From: Chamaesiphon sp. | GTDB lineage: Bacteria; Cyanobacteriota; Cyanobacteriia; Cyanobacteriales; Chamaesiphonaceae | Assembly (NCBI GenBank): GCA_026785875.1 | Contig: JAJAZF010000340.1 | Coordinates: forward strand, 1 to 10,644 | DNA length: 10,644 nucleotides | Direction: 5' to 3' | Shown here: positions 1 to 7,427 of the stretch, one piece after another | How the letters are laid out: the number at the start of each line of letters is the position of its first letter | How positions within the stretch are numbered: the stretch's first letter is position 1 | Made by a program: the position numbers and the translations under genes | Notes under the pieces: model-generated | Databases searched by the model: none | Seen by the model: only the letters and a program-made list of their open reading frames with translations | Told to the model about the DNA's origin: nothing

Positions 1-26
1 CTTCTCGTTGAGTAATCGATCGCGAA

Positions 27-120
27 TTTATAGCGATCCTACATCAGGATACTGGTGCGTTACGGCTTACGCCTAACACACCCTACATCAACTTAGCTTT
101 TCATTTAGGATTGCTATAAA
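27..120. repeat. MITE-like dispersed repeat, copy 1
   Basis: The ends are imperfect inverted repeats. Bases 27-46 match the reverse complement of 101-120 at 17 of 20 positions, with core TATAGC(G/A)ATCCTA. Between them, on the minus strand, lies a GTAGGGTGTGTTAGGCG module followed by GCCGTAACGCACC, a short motif pair that I recall as widespread in cyanobacterial spacers. A second element with the same order of parts lies at about 3205-3292 in the opposite orientation. There is no coding capacity. A non-autonomous mobile element or a processed hairpin repeat would both fit; no target-site duplication is evident. Confidence 0.6.
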
Positions 121-203
121 TACAATATTATTTCTAACATGAAAAGCGTTATCCATCGCACTGCATTTGGATGGCTACAAAACTTTTTCGGCCCGATATT
201 CAT

Positions 204-226
204 AAAAAAGGTGAGCATTGCCCACC
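204..226 (-). terminator. Rho-independent terminator of guaA, built from a dispersed palindrome
   Basis: Read on the minus strand, GGTGGGC-AAT-GCTCACC forms a 7 bp stem with one G-U pair and a 3-base loop. It is followed at once by six T (209 down to 204). It starts 27 bases beyond the guaA stop codon. The same palindrome recurs at 10451-10467, so the terminator is probably a copy of a genomic repeat that was put to use here. Confidence 0.75.
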
Positions 227-253
227 CTTAAAATGATTTAAACTCTTAAAGAA

Positions 254-1885
254 TTATTCCCATTCGATCGTCCCAGGTGGCTTGGAAGTGATATCATAAA
301 CTACCCGATTGACACCTTTTACTTCATTTACAATCCGGTTGGAAACTATCTCTAGAAACTCATACGGAACCTTCGACCAATCAGCGGTCATACCATCTTC
401 ACTAGACACACAACGCAAGACGATCGGATGTGCATATGTACGTTGGTCGCCCATGACACCGACACTATTTACATCGGCTAATAGTACGGCAAATGCTTGC
501 CAGAGCTGGTCGTAAAGCCCTTGTTTATTAACTTCCTGGCGGACGATCAGATCGGCATCGCGGAGGATATTTAGCCGTTCGGCGGTGACTTCGCCGATCA
601 CCCGAATTGCTAAACCTGGGCCAGGGAAAGGTTGACGTTTAACGATTTCTTCGGGTAAACCGATCGAACGTCCCACTTTTCGCACTTCATCTTTAAATAG
701 TTTGCGTAAGGGTTCGACGAGTTTAAATTGCAAGTCTTTGGGTAATCCACCGACGTTGTGATGGCTCTTGATTTTGACTGCGACGCGTTCGCCACTTTGC
801 GGATCGACATTGGTATCTGCGGACTCAATTACGTCGGGATATAATGTCCCCTGAGCGAGATAGTCAAATGGCCCCAATCGTTTTGATTCTGACTCAAATA
901 CCCGAATAAATTCAGTCCCAATTATCTTGCGTTTGGTTTCAGGATCGGTGACTCCAGCGATCGCATTGATGAATCTTTCACGCGCCATTACATATTCAAC
1001 TTTAATATGAAACTGGTCTTTAAATAGAGCAACTAGGCGTTCTGGTTCGAGCTTCCGCATGAACCCTTGATCGATAAACATGCAGGTCAATTGGTCGCCG
1101 ATCGCGCGGTGTAACAAGAATGCTAAAGTCGAAGAATCGACACCGCCAGACAATGCGAGTAATACTTTTTTGTCACCTACTCTCGCGCGAACGTTCTGAA
1201 TCGCCTCTTCTACAAATGCTTCAGTCGTCCAAGTTGGCTGACAACCACAAATATGATAAACAAAGTTGCGAATTAGGGCGAATCCACCGATCGAATGGAC
1301 TACTTCAGGGTGAAACTGTACCCCATATAGTTTCCGCTGATGGTTGGCGATCGCCGCGCATGGGGTATTCTCTGTATGGGCGAGTAGCTCGAATCCGGCT
1401 GGTAGCCGTTCGCACGAGTCACCATGACTCATCCACATTGTCGTTCCTTGCTCGACATTTGTGAGCAGATCGGTAGGATTATCGATCGCTAGTTCGGCTT
1501 TACCATACTCGGCTTTTTTGGCTTTGATGACTTCGCCACCGAGCTGCTGCACCATGAGCTGCATCCCATAACAGACACCCAAGACTGGAATACCGAGATT
1601 CCAGATTTCGGGGTCGCACTGGGGGGCGCGATCGTCATAAACTGAGCTAGGACCTCCAGATAGGATAATTCCCTTAGGATTTAATAATTTCAGTTGTGCG
1701 GCTGTAGTACGATAAGAGATAACTTCTGAATAAACTTGTGTCTCCCGAATTCTGCGAGCAATTAGTTCGGAATACTGGGAGCCGAAGTCCAGAATAACGA
1801 CCATTTGATGGTTTAATTTTACTTCTGCCAATGTACTATCTGTAGGCTGAAGATCTTTTGAACTAGTTTTGGTTTGTGTGGTCAC
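254..1885 (-). CDS. guaA: GMP synthase (glutamine-hydrolysing)
   Basis: Converts XMP to GMP with ATP and glutamine in the cytoplasm, the last step of guanine nucleotide synthesis. With a GTG start at 1885 the protein has 543 residues, close to other cyanobacterial GuaA. The N-terminal class I glutaminase domain (about 28-215) has the nucleophile Cys105 in GVCYGMQLM and the partners His192 and Glu194 in GVQFHPEV. The ATP-pyrophosphatase domain follows with the P-loop SGGVDS at 246-251. The C-terminal dimerisation domain has the RQPFPGPGLAIRV motif and the family-type end KPPGTIEWE. The GTG is preceded by AAGGGAG six bases upstream. An in-frame TTG at 1954 would add 23 residues with no family resemblance and no ribosome site, so I rejected it. 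cbiD lies 140 bases upstream on the same strand, a pairing I recall from other cyanobacteria. Confidence 0.97.
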   Translation of the reverse strand: MTTQTKTSSKDLQPTDSTLAEVKLNHQMVVILDFGSQYSELIARRIRETQVYSEVISYRTTAAQLKLLNPKGIILSGGPSSVYDDRAPQCDPEIWNLGIPVLGVCYGMQLMVQQLGGEVIKAKKAEYGKAELAIDNPTDLLTNVEQGTTMWMSHGDSCERLPAGFELLAHTENTPCAAIANHQRKLYGVQFHPEVVHSIGGFALIRNFVYHICGCQPTWTTEAFVEEAIQNVRARVGDKKVLLALSGGVDSSTLAFLLHRAIGDQLTCMFIDQGFMRKLEPERLVALFKDQFHIKVEYVMARERFINAIAGVTDPETKRKIIGTEFIRVFESESKRLGPFDYLAQGTLYPDVIESADTNVDPQSGERVAVKIKSHHNVGGLPKDLQFKLVEPLRKLFKDEVRKVGRSIGLPEEIVKRQPFPGPGLAIRVIGEVTAERLNILRDADLIVRQEVNKQGLYDQLWQAFAVLLADVNSVGVMGDQRTYAHPIVLRCVSSEDGMTADWSKVPYEFLEIVSNRIVNEVKGVNRVVYDITSKPPGTIEWE

Positions 1886-2025
1886 TGCGGACTCCCTTGA
1901 ATTTGATACGTGTAGATGCCGGAATCTCCCACCGACTGGATTAGGGATGAGCAAATCTTAGATTAAAGAGCGATCTTAAATAAGACTTATAGCGATCGAT
2001 TGCAAAGATTTATATTCGATTAAAC

Positions 2026-3183
2026 TTAGCACAATTGTGTCAAAAATGTTGCACCAGTTGGGCTAGTTGCAATAACTTGCCGCGAACGATCGAATAATAC
2101 CGAACCGACACTTACAGATTGCTGACTCTGGCTATAAATATATGTCTGAGATCGAGTATCGATCCGATCGGTTAGATATCCATAAATTTGTACTACCCAA
2201 TTACTCCCTTTAACTGTATCGATCTCGCGCAGATATTTGAGGACATCCTCTGCTGTCTCAAGCTCGAATAGCCCTGCTAACTGCGCTGCGGGTAGCCCCA
2301 TTCGGGCGGCGGCGGCGATTAAAATTTCCAATCTCCCGTCGGCTAAATGATGATGAGTGTGAAAAATTCCCCCCGCCAATTTTATTAACTTGCCATGATA
2401 GCCAAATAATAATAATTTCGGTACGCCCAATCCTCCCGCCTCTGCTAATAATGGCCCCAACCAGTTAGCAGTTTTAATGATCCGATCGCGATTTATCCCG
2501 ATTCTCTGAGCCAAATCTAGCCCATTTTCACCAATACAAAAAACTAGCGGTAATTCAACAGAGGCGATTGATTGTTGCTGTTCCTCTGTCCCCGCTTCCC
2601 CACGTCCCCATTTAGAGCGCAACTCAGTCAAACACACATCCAACTGTCCTGGCGCACTCAGGGGTTGAGAAATACCTGTAGTTCCCAGCAATGAAAGTCC
2701 TTCCACTACCCCAAATGCTGCATTAGATGTCCGAGTTGCCAGGATTCTGCCTTCTGGTAAAATAATCGTCACCTGAATTTTTTGTTCCGGTGTCAGCAAT
2801 GGGGTTAGATTTGCCTGTAATAGCTGTTGAGCGTAATTATATATCGCAGGTAGATTGTCTCGATTCGATTGCTTGCCGACCCCTTCACCCCCCAGTAGGG
2901 CGATCTTTTCGACCTGGGTAGGATCTGCCCACTCAACTACCGCCCAGATCGGGGTATCGCGAGTCAGATCTAAATTATCACCAGGATCGCTCAGAGCAAT
3001 GCCCAGAGCCATTCCAGCTTGAACTAAGGCGACTTGCTCGATCGAGATTTCTACCTGTTGCGGTGGGGTAATCAAGTCTACAGTGACAACTAATTTGTGC
3101 TCGTTGGTAGGTTGTTGTAGACATTGCAAGGCGGCGATCGCGCTAGCAGTAGCAAAGACAGGTAGAGTATAACCAGAACGCAT
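2026..3183 (-). CDS. cbiD: Cobalt-precorrin-5B (C1)-methyltransferase CbiD
   Basis: Methylates C-1 of cobalt-precorrin-5B with S-adenosylmethionine, a step in the cobalt-early (anaerobic) cobalamin pathway. The 385-residue protein begins with RSGYTLPVF, typical of cyanobacterial CbiD. It carries the family blocks GGEGVG (98-103), FGVVEGLSLLGTTGI (157-171) with PLS shortly after, FCIGENGLDLA (215-225), LLLFGYHGKLIKLAGGIFHTH (257-277) and HHLADGRLE. I chose the ATG at 3183 because the conserved block starts right behind it; an in-frame TTG at 3195 would add four residues, and neither start has a clear Shine-Dalgarno. Residues about 191-207 are a Gly/Glu/Gln-rich, low-complexity stretch between conserved blocks and look like a repeat-derived insertion. 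No cobalamin riboswitch was seen upstream. Confidence 0.93.
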   Translation of the reverse strand: MRSGYTLPVFATASAIAALQCLQQPTNEHKLVVTVDLITPPQQVEISIEQVALVQAGMALGIALSDPGDNLDLTRDTPIWAVVEWADPTQVEKIALLGGEGVGKQSNRDNLPAIYNYAQQLLQANLTPLLTPEQKIQVTIILPEGRILATRTSNAAFGVVEGLSLLGTTGISQPLSAPGQLDVCLTELRSKWGRGEAGTEEQQQSIASVELPLVFCIGENGLDLAQRIGINRDRIIKTANWLGPLLAEAGGLGVPKLLLFGYHGKLIKLAGGIFHTHHHLADGRLEILIAAAARMGLPAAQLAGLFELETAEDVLKYLREIDTVKGSNWVVQIYGYLTDRIDTRSQTYIYSQSQQSVSVGSVLFDRSRQVIATSPTGATFLTQLC

Positions 3184-3204
3184 AATTTCTAGCAACGTTA
3201 GGGA

Positions 3205-3292
3205 ATATAGCGATCCTCCGAACAGCAGCAGCTCATGTTCGTGTAGGGTGTGTTAGACCATCCGTAACGCAACCCGATTTAGGATTGCTGTA
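3205..3292. repeat. MITE-like dispersed repeat, copy 2
   Basis: The left end ATATAGCGATCCT (3205-3217) pairs imperfectly with the right end AGGATTGCTGTAG (3281-3293, matching at about 10 of 13 positions). The interior holds TGTAGGGTGTGTTAG (3242-3256) and CGTAACGCA, the same parts in the same order as the reverse complement of the element at 27-120. The interior of the right end also carries ATTTAGGATTGCT, shared exactly with copy 1. It sits just upstream of cbiD, so it may lie in the cbiD leader or displace its promoter. Confidence 0.55.
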
Positions 3293-3393
3293 GCGATCGG
3301 TAGTTAGTAGTCCGTCCAAACAAGCATTAGCCGCTGTCGATCGTCACGCCAATGATAAGGCAATTAGTTGATTCGATCGACTGCCATCTTGAT

Positions 3394-5334
3394 TTATTTA
3401 TCCCGATCTGTACCTGCAAATTGCATTTCGATCTGCTGGAGTTGAGGTTGATAGATAGCTAAATCGAACCAGAAGGTAGTTCCCACACCTACAGCACTAG
3501 TAATATGAACTTGACTGTGATGTTTCTCGATGATATTTTGGACGATCGACAGTCCTAAACCAGTTCCTTCTAGTGTATGGACGCGGTTCTCTACTCTAAA
3601 GAATCGATCGAAAATTGCCTGTCTATCTTCAGGATCGATGCCAATTCCGGTATCGATGACTTCGACTCTCACCACAGAGGTAATATCGTCTCCCTCCCCA
3701 GGGGTCTGTAACACCTGATGGGCGCGAATTGTAACTTTTCCATCCGCTTTAGTGAATTTTAGGGCATTACCAACCAGATTTGCCAGCACCTGGAGGATCA
3801 AATCGTAGTTGCCCAAGACTGATGGTAGTTCGGGTGCAATATCTTGACAGATTTCGATGCCTTTATCTCTGGCATTAAGTTGATAAGTCCGTAGGGTTTG
3901 TTCGATCGATCGATCTAGTTCGACTGCATCAAATAAATAAGTATGAGAGGATTCTAGTTTCGATAAATCCAGAACATCATTAACTAATCTCGTCAACCTA
4001 TCTGTTTCCCGATTAGCAGTATCGAGAAATTCACTCCGTTCTTCTTTAGTTAATTCATCTCCATATTCATGTAGGGTTTCGATGAATGATTTGATATTAA
4101 ATAATGGGGTGCGTAGCTCGTGAGATACATTGCTAATAAATTGACTTTTAGCTTCATTGAGTTCTACTTCGCGAGTGATATCCTGAACTGTCATCGCGAT
4201 CGCCCTGACATTTTCTTTAACAGGATCGAGAACGTTAGTAATTAAAATTCTCACCGTACGCTGGGCAGGATGATTGAGGGTAATCCGAAATTCTTCACCG
4301 TCTAACTTACCCGCTGCAACTTGGTATAAGGGACGAGTAAGTTCGGCAGAAACGCTAGCAGGTAGAACGTGCAGGACGTTGGTAGCATTTAAGTCGAGAT
4401 GATCCCAGCCAAAAAAGCGACGAGCGTTGGGATTGGCTAAGACGATATTCAGATTATTATCGATTAATACAGCCCCATCAGCGATCGTCGTGACGAGGGT
4501 TTCTAATTTGGCTTTTTCTGCGGTTAGTTCGTCGATATTTTGTTCTTCAAATATCTCTAACTTTTCAGCCATTTCATTAAAACTACCGATCAATTGTCCC
4601 AATTCACCACCAAGCGGTAAATCGATCCGCTGCTTGAAGTTTCCGGCGGCAATATTTTTGACACCAGAGAGTAATTCTTTAATCGGTTTAGTAATCTGGA
4701 GGGCATTAAATACCGCGCCCAAAATCACCATTACCCAAATCGATACAAATACGGCGATCGTCACATCTCTGGTCAATCCACTAGACGCAACTACGGTAGG
4801 ATTAGGATTGATGCCGATCGCGAGTGTCCCCAGGAATTTGCCTTCATGTTCGATCGGTACGAATACATCTGTGACGATGCCTTCTGGAGTCTGATGTTGG
4901 CGCACCAATGGTAGATCGCGATTGCGATTATCTTCGGGTAAGTTGATTCGCCGCGCGATGGTGAGTGAGTTTTGGACTTCCAACTCAGAAAAGGGAATCC
5001 CCAGCCGAACACTACCAGCGTCATCAGCATAGAGAATGTAGCGCAGACTCGACGTACTATGATAAAACCGATTGGAGAATCGCGCGACTGACGTAAGATC
5101 GTCTTCAGCTAATTGCGGCGCAATATTTGCTGCTAGAAGTAGTCCCAGATCGCGCCCGAATCGCGTATCATTGAGCCGCGCATCTGCTTGAATGGTATTT
5201 ACCGCCCAAAAGGTTAAGCCACTAACAATCAGCGACACCACCAATGTGGCTGCTCCCATCAGTTTGGTTTGGAGCGTGAACTCCATCCACCAATGGCGAA
5301 TAAGATCGCGCAAGTTGTTGAACATGGCTAGCAT
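3394..5334 (-). CDS. nblS: Membrane sensor histidine kinase NblS (Hik33/DspA type)
   Basis: A membrane-bound kinase that, in studied cyanobacteria, acts through RpaB-type regulators in high-light, nutrient, cold and osmotic responses. Of 646 residues, about 27-47 and 191-211 are transmembrane segments flanking a sensor region containing the NblS-like stretch RFGRDLGLLLAANIAP. HAMP lies at 212-264, a short helical linker at 264-283 and a PAS domain at 283-393. The kinase core has the phospho-acceptor His405 in SHELRTP, N-box Asn523, DTGIGI at 561-566, FDRFFRVE, and GTGLGLSI at 590-597. All catalytic boxes are intact. The start is uncertain: ATG at 5334 or 5325 are both plausible, while an in-frame GTG at 5415 would add 27 residues unlike the family. 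None has a Shine-Dalgarno. No rpaB or nblR is in the window. Confidence 0.93.
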   Translation of the reverse strand: MLAMFNNLRDLIRHWWMEFTLQTKLMGAATLVVSLIVSGLTFWAVNTIQADARLNDTRFGRDLGLLLAANIAPQLAEDDLTSVARFSNRFYHSTSSLRYILYADDAGSVRLGIPFSELEVQNSLTIARRINLPEDNRNRDLPLVRQHQTPEGIVTDVFVPIEHEGKFLGTLAIGINPNPTVVASSGLTRDVTIAVFVSIWVMVILGAVFNALQITKPIKELLSGVKNIAAGNFKQRIDLPLGGELGQLIGSFNEMAEKLEIFEEQNIDELTAEKAKLETLVTTIADGAVLIDNNLNIVLANPNARRFFGWDHLDLNATNVLHVLPASVSAELTRPLYQVAAGKLDGEEFRITLNHPAQRTVRILITNVLDPVKENVRAIAMTVQDITREVELNEAKSQFISNVSHELRTPLFNIKSFIETLHEYGDELTKEERSEFLDTANRETDRLTRLVNDVLDLSKLESSHTYLFDAVELDRSIEQTLRTYQLNARDKGIEICQDIAPELPSVLGNYDLILQVLANLVGNALKFTKADGKVTIRAHQVLQTPGEGDDITSVVRVEVIDTGIGIDPEDRQAIFDRFFRVENRVHTLEGTGLGLSIVQNIIEKHHSQVHITSAVGVGTTFWFDLAIYQPQLQQIEMQFAGTDRDK

Positions 5335-5573
5335 GAAGGGGATAGGGGGTGATAAATAAATTATGTAGCTACAAATATTTTTCAGATTTAGCACTCTGAA
5401 CCTGTATTCATGCACCTACAGATATGAGGCGGTATCCACCTTCACTATAACAGCGATCGTTCGGATGACTGTAGGATTGGGCACGATCTACCACGTGTAA
5501 TACTCTCCCATCCTCTCAACTGGAATGTCGTTGGGATCGTCTCAGCTTTAGCTTATCGATTTCAAGCTGTGGG
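5335..5573 (-). other. nblS upstream spacer
   Basis: This 239-base spacer separates the nuclease stop from the nblS start. It holds no convincing gene. A TATAGT on the minus strand (about 5441-5446) could be an nblS -10 element, but no good -35 precedes it. CAGCTT/AAGCTG arms at 5543-5548 and 5564-5569 could form a weak hairpin after the nuclease gene; with 6 bp, a 15-base loop and no T run it is not a normal terminator. Confidence 0.3.
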
Positions 5574-6452
5574 TTAGTTACGTCTTGGGCGTAAACTTGG
5601 CTCGATTGCATCGACTTTCAGATCGATTACCTGCCGAATATCTGTCGGTACACTAGTAAAAAAATTGTAGCCAGTTAACTTTTCTACTTCTTGAACCGAA
5701 GTCCGATATTGCTGCCAAGGCTCGAATTTTATGCCTTGCTTGTTTGGTATAATTACCGCGATCGTTCGGGTATTTTTATCGACTCCAGCTACCCCAGCAT
5801 TGGGTTTATCCAACACTAAAATTACTTTCCACGTCACCGCTGGTACGAGGACTTTACCCTGTCCTACTGTCGCTTTTAGACCGTTTTTACCAATACCACC
5901 CTGTCCGTGTCCGCCTGAGATAATGTATAGTTCTTTCCCAGATCTCACCAACTCGCGAGAGTAGTTTTCTAACTGCACCCACGGACCCTGATTATTATCA
6001 GGCGATTGTGGGATAATATTGGTCATTAAAAAGGTCTGAATATTATCGGCTGGAGAACGACTGCGATCCTCTGAATTTGTCATGTGACCGCGATCGAATC
6101 CGCTACCAGTATAATCTGAAGGCTTGACGCGCTCCCAACCTGCTGGCAACTCATCATCAGGTGCAAATTTGCCCACGCGACGAGCATCGCCCAACCATGA
6201 CGCATTCAGCTCCCAAGATACCCAATTGGGTATCCCTTTATTTTTAGAATAAGAGAGGGCATACTGGGGACGGACGATCAGATAATTCTCGGAATTGCCA
6301 GGGGAACTAGTTGCTTGAGACGGGTTCCCCATCAACAGGTTGATATTCCCTTTAGTTTCCCCTCCCGATGGAATGTCGGGATTGCGACAGGCGACGACAC
6401 TAATTGAGATCGTCAAGATCAGGAGGAAAACTATTTTTCGCACGGTTGTCAT
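5574..6452 (-). CDS. Sugar-nonspecific DNA/RNA endonuclease, NucA family, predicted lipoprotein
   Basis: A non-specific nuclease of the beta-beta-alpha-metal (Endonuclease_NS) family, closest in layout to Anabaena NucA. The 292-residue protein starts with Arg/Lys and a hydrophobic stretch (7-20) ending in VVAC, a plausible lipobox with Cys22 as the lipidated residue, so it should be exported and membrane-anchored. The catalytic motif DRGH lies at 120-123 with general base His123. Asn154 and Gln155 in NNQGPW and Glu162 in LENYSREL fit the metal-binding Asn and the downstream Glu of the family, and the Arg pair at 91-92 fits its conserved Arg. The likely role is degrading extracellular or periplasmic nucleic acid for phosphate and nucleosides. 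It starts 19 bases after the DUF2973 stop, so co-transcription is likely. No NuiA-like inhibitor gene is in the window. Confidence 0.92.
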   Translation of the reverse strand: MTTVRKIVFLLILTISISVVACRNPDIPSGGETKGNINLLMGNPSQATSSPGNSENYLIVRPQYALSYSKNKGIPNWVSWELNASWLGDARRVGKFAPDDELPAGWERVKPSDYTGSGFDRGHMTNSEDRSRSPADNIQTFLMTNIIPQSPDNNQGPWVQLENYSRELVRSGKELYIISGGHGQGGIGKNGLKATVGQGKVLVPAVTWKVILVLDKPNAGVAGVDKNTRTIAVIIPNKQGIKFEPWQQYRTSVQEVEKLTGYNFFTSVPTDIRQVIDLKVDAIEPSLRPRRN

Positions 6453-6471
6453 TTAGATGGATGCGAGGGGA

Positions 6472-6780
6472 CTAGGTATTTTCGCCCTCAGCCGATCGAG
6501 GTGAATCACTATGATACAGTGCATCCAACCTCGCGCGAGCATCCTCGACACTAATTGACTTCATGATTAGCAGCGGTTCGTTAGTGACATTGCCCATATC
6601 GTCTAGCAATTCAGGGTGAGGCACTGCACCTGCACGGTAGTTGTAGCCTTGAAAGTTAGGATTATTCCTTGCCCTGGGCTGTGACGCATCCATACTAAAC
6701 CCGATTAAACTGCGGATCAGATTGCCGATCGCGAGAAATGCCAAAATAGTGAAGGCGATTAGATAAATTATTTGTAACAT
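6472..6780 (-). CDS. Small membrane protein, DUF2973 family
   Basis: A 102-residue protein of unknown function that I recognise as the cyanobacterial DUF2973 family. Residues about 3-27 form one hydrophobic transmembrane helix at the very N-terminus. A polar linker follows and then the conserved part HPELLD (55-60), GNVTNEPLLIMKS and VEDARARLDALY. The conserved tail would lie in the cytoplasm if the N-terminus is outside. AGGA (minus strand, 6791-6788) lies seven bases before the ATG. The DUF2605 gene is 158 bases upstream, and these two families are, from memory, usual neighbours in cyanobacteria, which suggests a shared task. The nuclease gene follows within 19 bases. Confidence 0.85.
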   Translation of the reverse strand: MLQIIYLIAFTILAFLAIGNLIRSLIGFSMDASQPRARNNPNFQGYNYRAGAVPHPELLDDMGNVTNEPLLIMKSISVEDARARLDALYHSDSPRSAEGENT

Positions 6781-6870
6781 GTCACTGTCCTACACAACGA
6801 GCCAGGGATAGAAGTAATAAATAAAAAATTGTGGCAGAGCCAGCAGATTGATGTCACCATCTTAGTTAAC

Positions 6871-6896
6871 AACGATTGCGCTCTCGCGCAGCCGTT
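6871..6896 (-). other. Hairpin with GAGA tetraloop in the DUF2605-DUF2973 spacer
   Basis: On the minus strand the RNA would fold as AACG, a 2x2 internal loop, UGCGC, loop GAGA, GCGCA and CGUU. GAGA is a stable GNRA tetraloop. It lies between the DUF2605 stop (6939) and the DUF2973 start (6780) and lacks a T run. It could be a processing site, a transcript-end stabiliser or an attenuator. It may also be chance, since the core is only 5 bp. Confidence 0.35.
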
Positions 6897-6938
6897 AATT
6901 CTGCCTTTATGAGAAATTGGAAGTAGACGTAATAATTC

Positions 6939-7268
6939 TTACTCTTCTATCTTAGACTGTTCCGACTGTCTTAACTGCATGGACACGTGCCAACATTCTG
7001 TGACGATTTGATGCCAACCCACCATTTGACTGGGTTCGATTCCCGCTTGTCCGCCCACCGCGTTAAATAACATTTTAGCAACACTTACCTCTTGCTGCGC
7101 TCGATCGACCCGTGCCAATAACTCAGCTTGAGCATCGGGACTCATAAAAGCAATCCGTTCGCGCTCTAATAATTCTTTCGATCGACTAAACCAGTATTCA
7201 AAGTCTACCAGCAAAGGCTGGAGAATGGTTTGGAGCAATTCTTGCTCTGATGGCTGCGATTTGGACAT
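6939..7268 (-). CDS. DUF2605 family protein
   Basis: A 109-residue soluble protein of unknown function, recognised as the cyanobacterial DUF2605 family. It is predicted to be mainly helical. The recognisable parts are LLQTILQPLLVDFEYWFSRS (11-30), followed by a charged helix with LLERERIAFMSP, then a VDRAQQEVSVAKMLFNAVGGQAG block and a C-terminal helix around VTECWHVSMQLRQSE. There are no signal peptide, membrane segment or catalytic motif. The ATG has no Shine-Dalgarno. It is divergent from recA across a 235-base spacer and lies upstream of the DUF2973 gene on the same strand. Confidence 0.85.
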   Translation of the reverse strand: MSKSQPSEQELLQTILQPLLVDFEYWFSRSKELLERERIAFMSPDAQAELLARVDRAQQEVSVAKMLFNAVGGQAGIEPSQMVGWHQIVTECWHVSMQLRQSEQSKIEE

Positions 7269-7300
7269 GGGGTAAAAATAGATTGTTGTTATATATCTCT

Positions 7301-7322
7301 ATTGTAATGGTTTTTTTACAAT
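7301..7322. promoter_or_regulatory. Inverted repeat in the DUF2605/recA spacer
   Basis: ATTGTAA (7301-7307) and TTACAAT (7316-7322) are perfect inverted arms spaced by eight bases. Each arm contains TACAAT read outward, so the site could be two divergent -10 elements or a dimeric regulator site. The minus-strand TACAAT (7306-7301) is well placed to drive DUF2605, with a leader of about 25 bases, but the -35 is poor. The 10-base gap between GTA and TAC does not fit NtcA (GTA-N8-TAC). Confidence 0.35.
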
Positions 7323-7397
7323 TCTTAATGAAAATATTTAGAATTAGTAGCTAGTACTCGACGGCGGGGTATTCTGAAGATAATCAACAGTCAAACT

Positions 7398-7427
7398 TTG
7401 ACTTTTGGACTCGATCGACGGTACAAT
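7398..7427 (+). promoter_or_regulatory. recA promoter (-35 and -10)
   Basis: TTGACT at 7398-7403 and TACAAT at 7422-7427 are separated by 18 bases, a good sigma-70 type pair. Transcription would start near 7434, giving recA a leader of about 70 bases. The -10 element lies inside the LexA-like palindrome at 7420-7433. Confidence 0.7.

Noticed and set aside
1886..1954. N-terminal extension of GuaA from TTG at 1954
   Set aside because: The 23 extra residues do not resemble the family, there is no ribosome site, and GTG at 1885 has AAGGGAG in place.
3184..3393. Cobalamin riboswitch upstream of cbiD
   Set aside because: No B12-box-like sequence or matching stems were seen; the spacer is mostly the MITE-like repeat.
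4427..4894. Open 155-codon plus-strand frame opposite nblS
   Set aside because: It is antisense to the HAMP/PAS part of an intact kinase and has no ribosome site or recognisable domain.
5543..5569. Terminator of the nuclease gene
   Set aside because: Only a 6 bp stem with a 15-base loop and no T run on the minus strand.
7315..7332. HLR1 (RpaB) site upstream of DUF2605
   Set aside because: The first half TTTACAAT fits, but the second half, two bases later, misses three of the five core positions.
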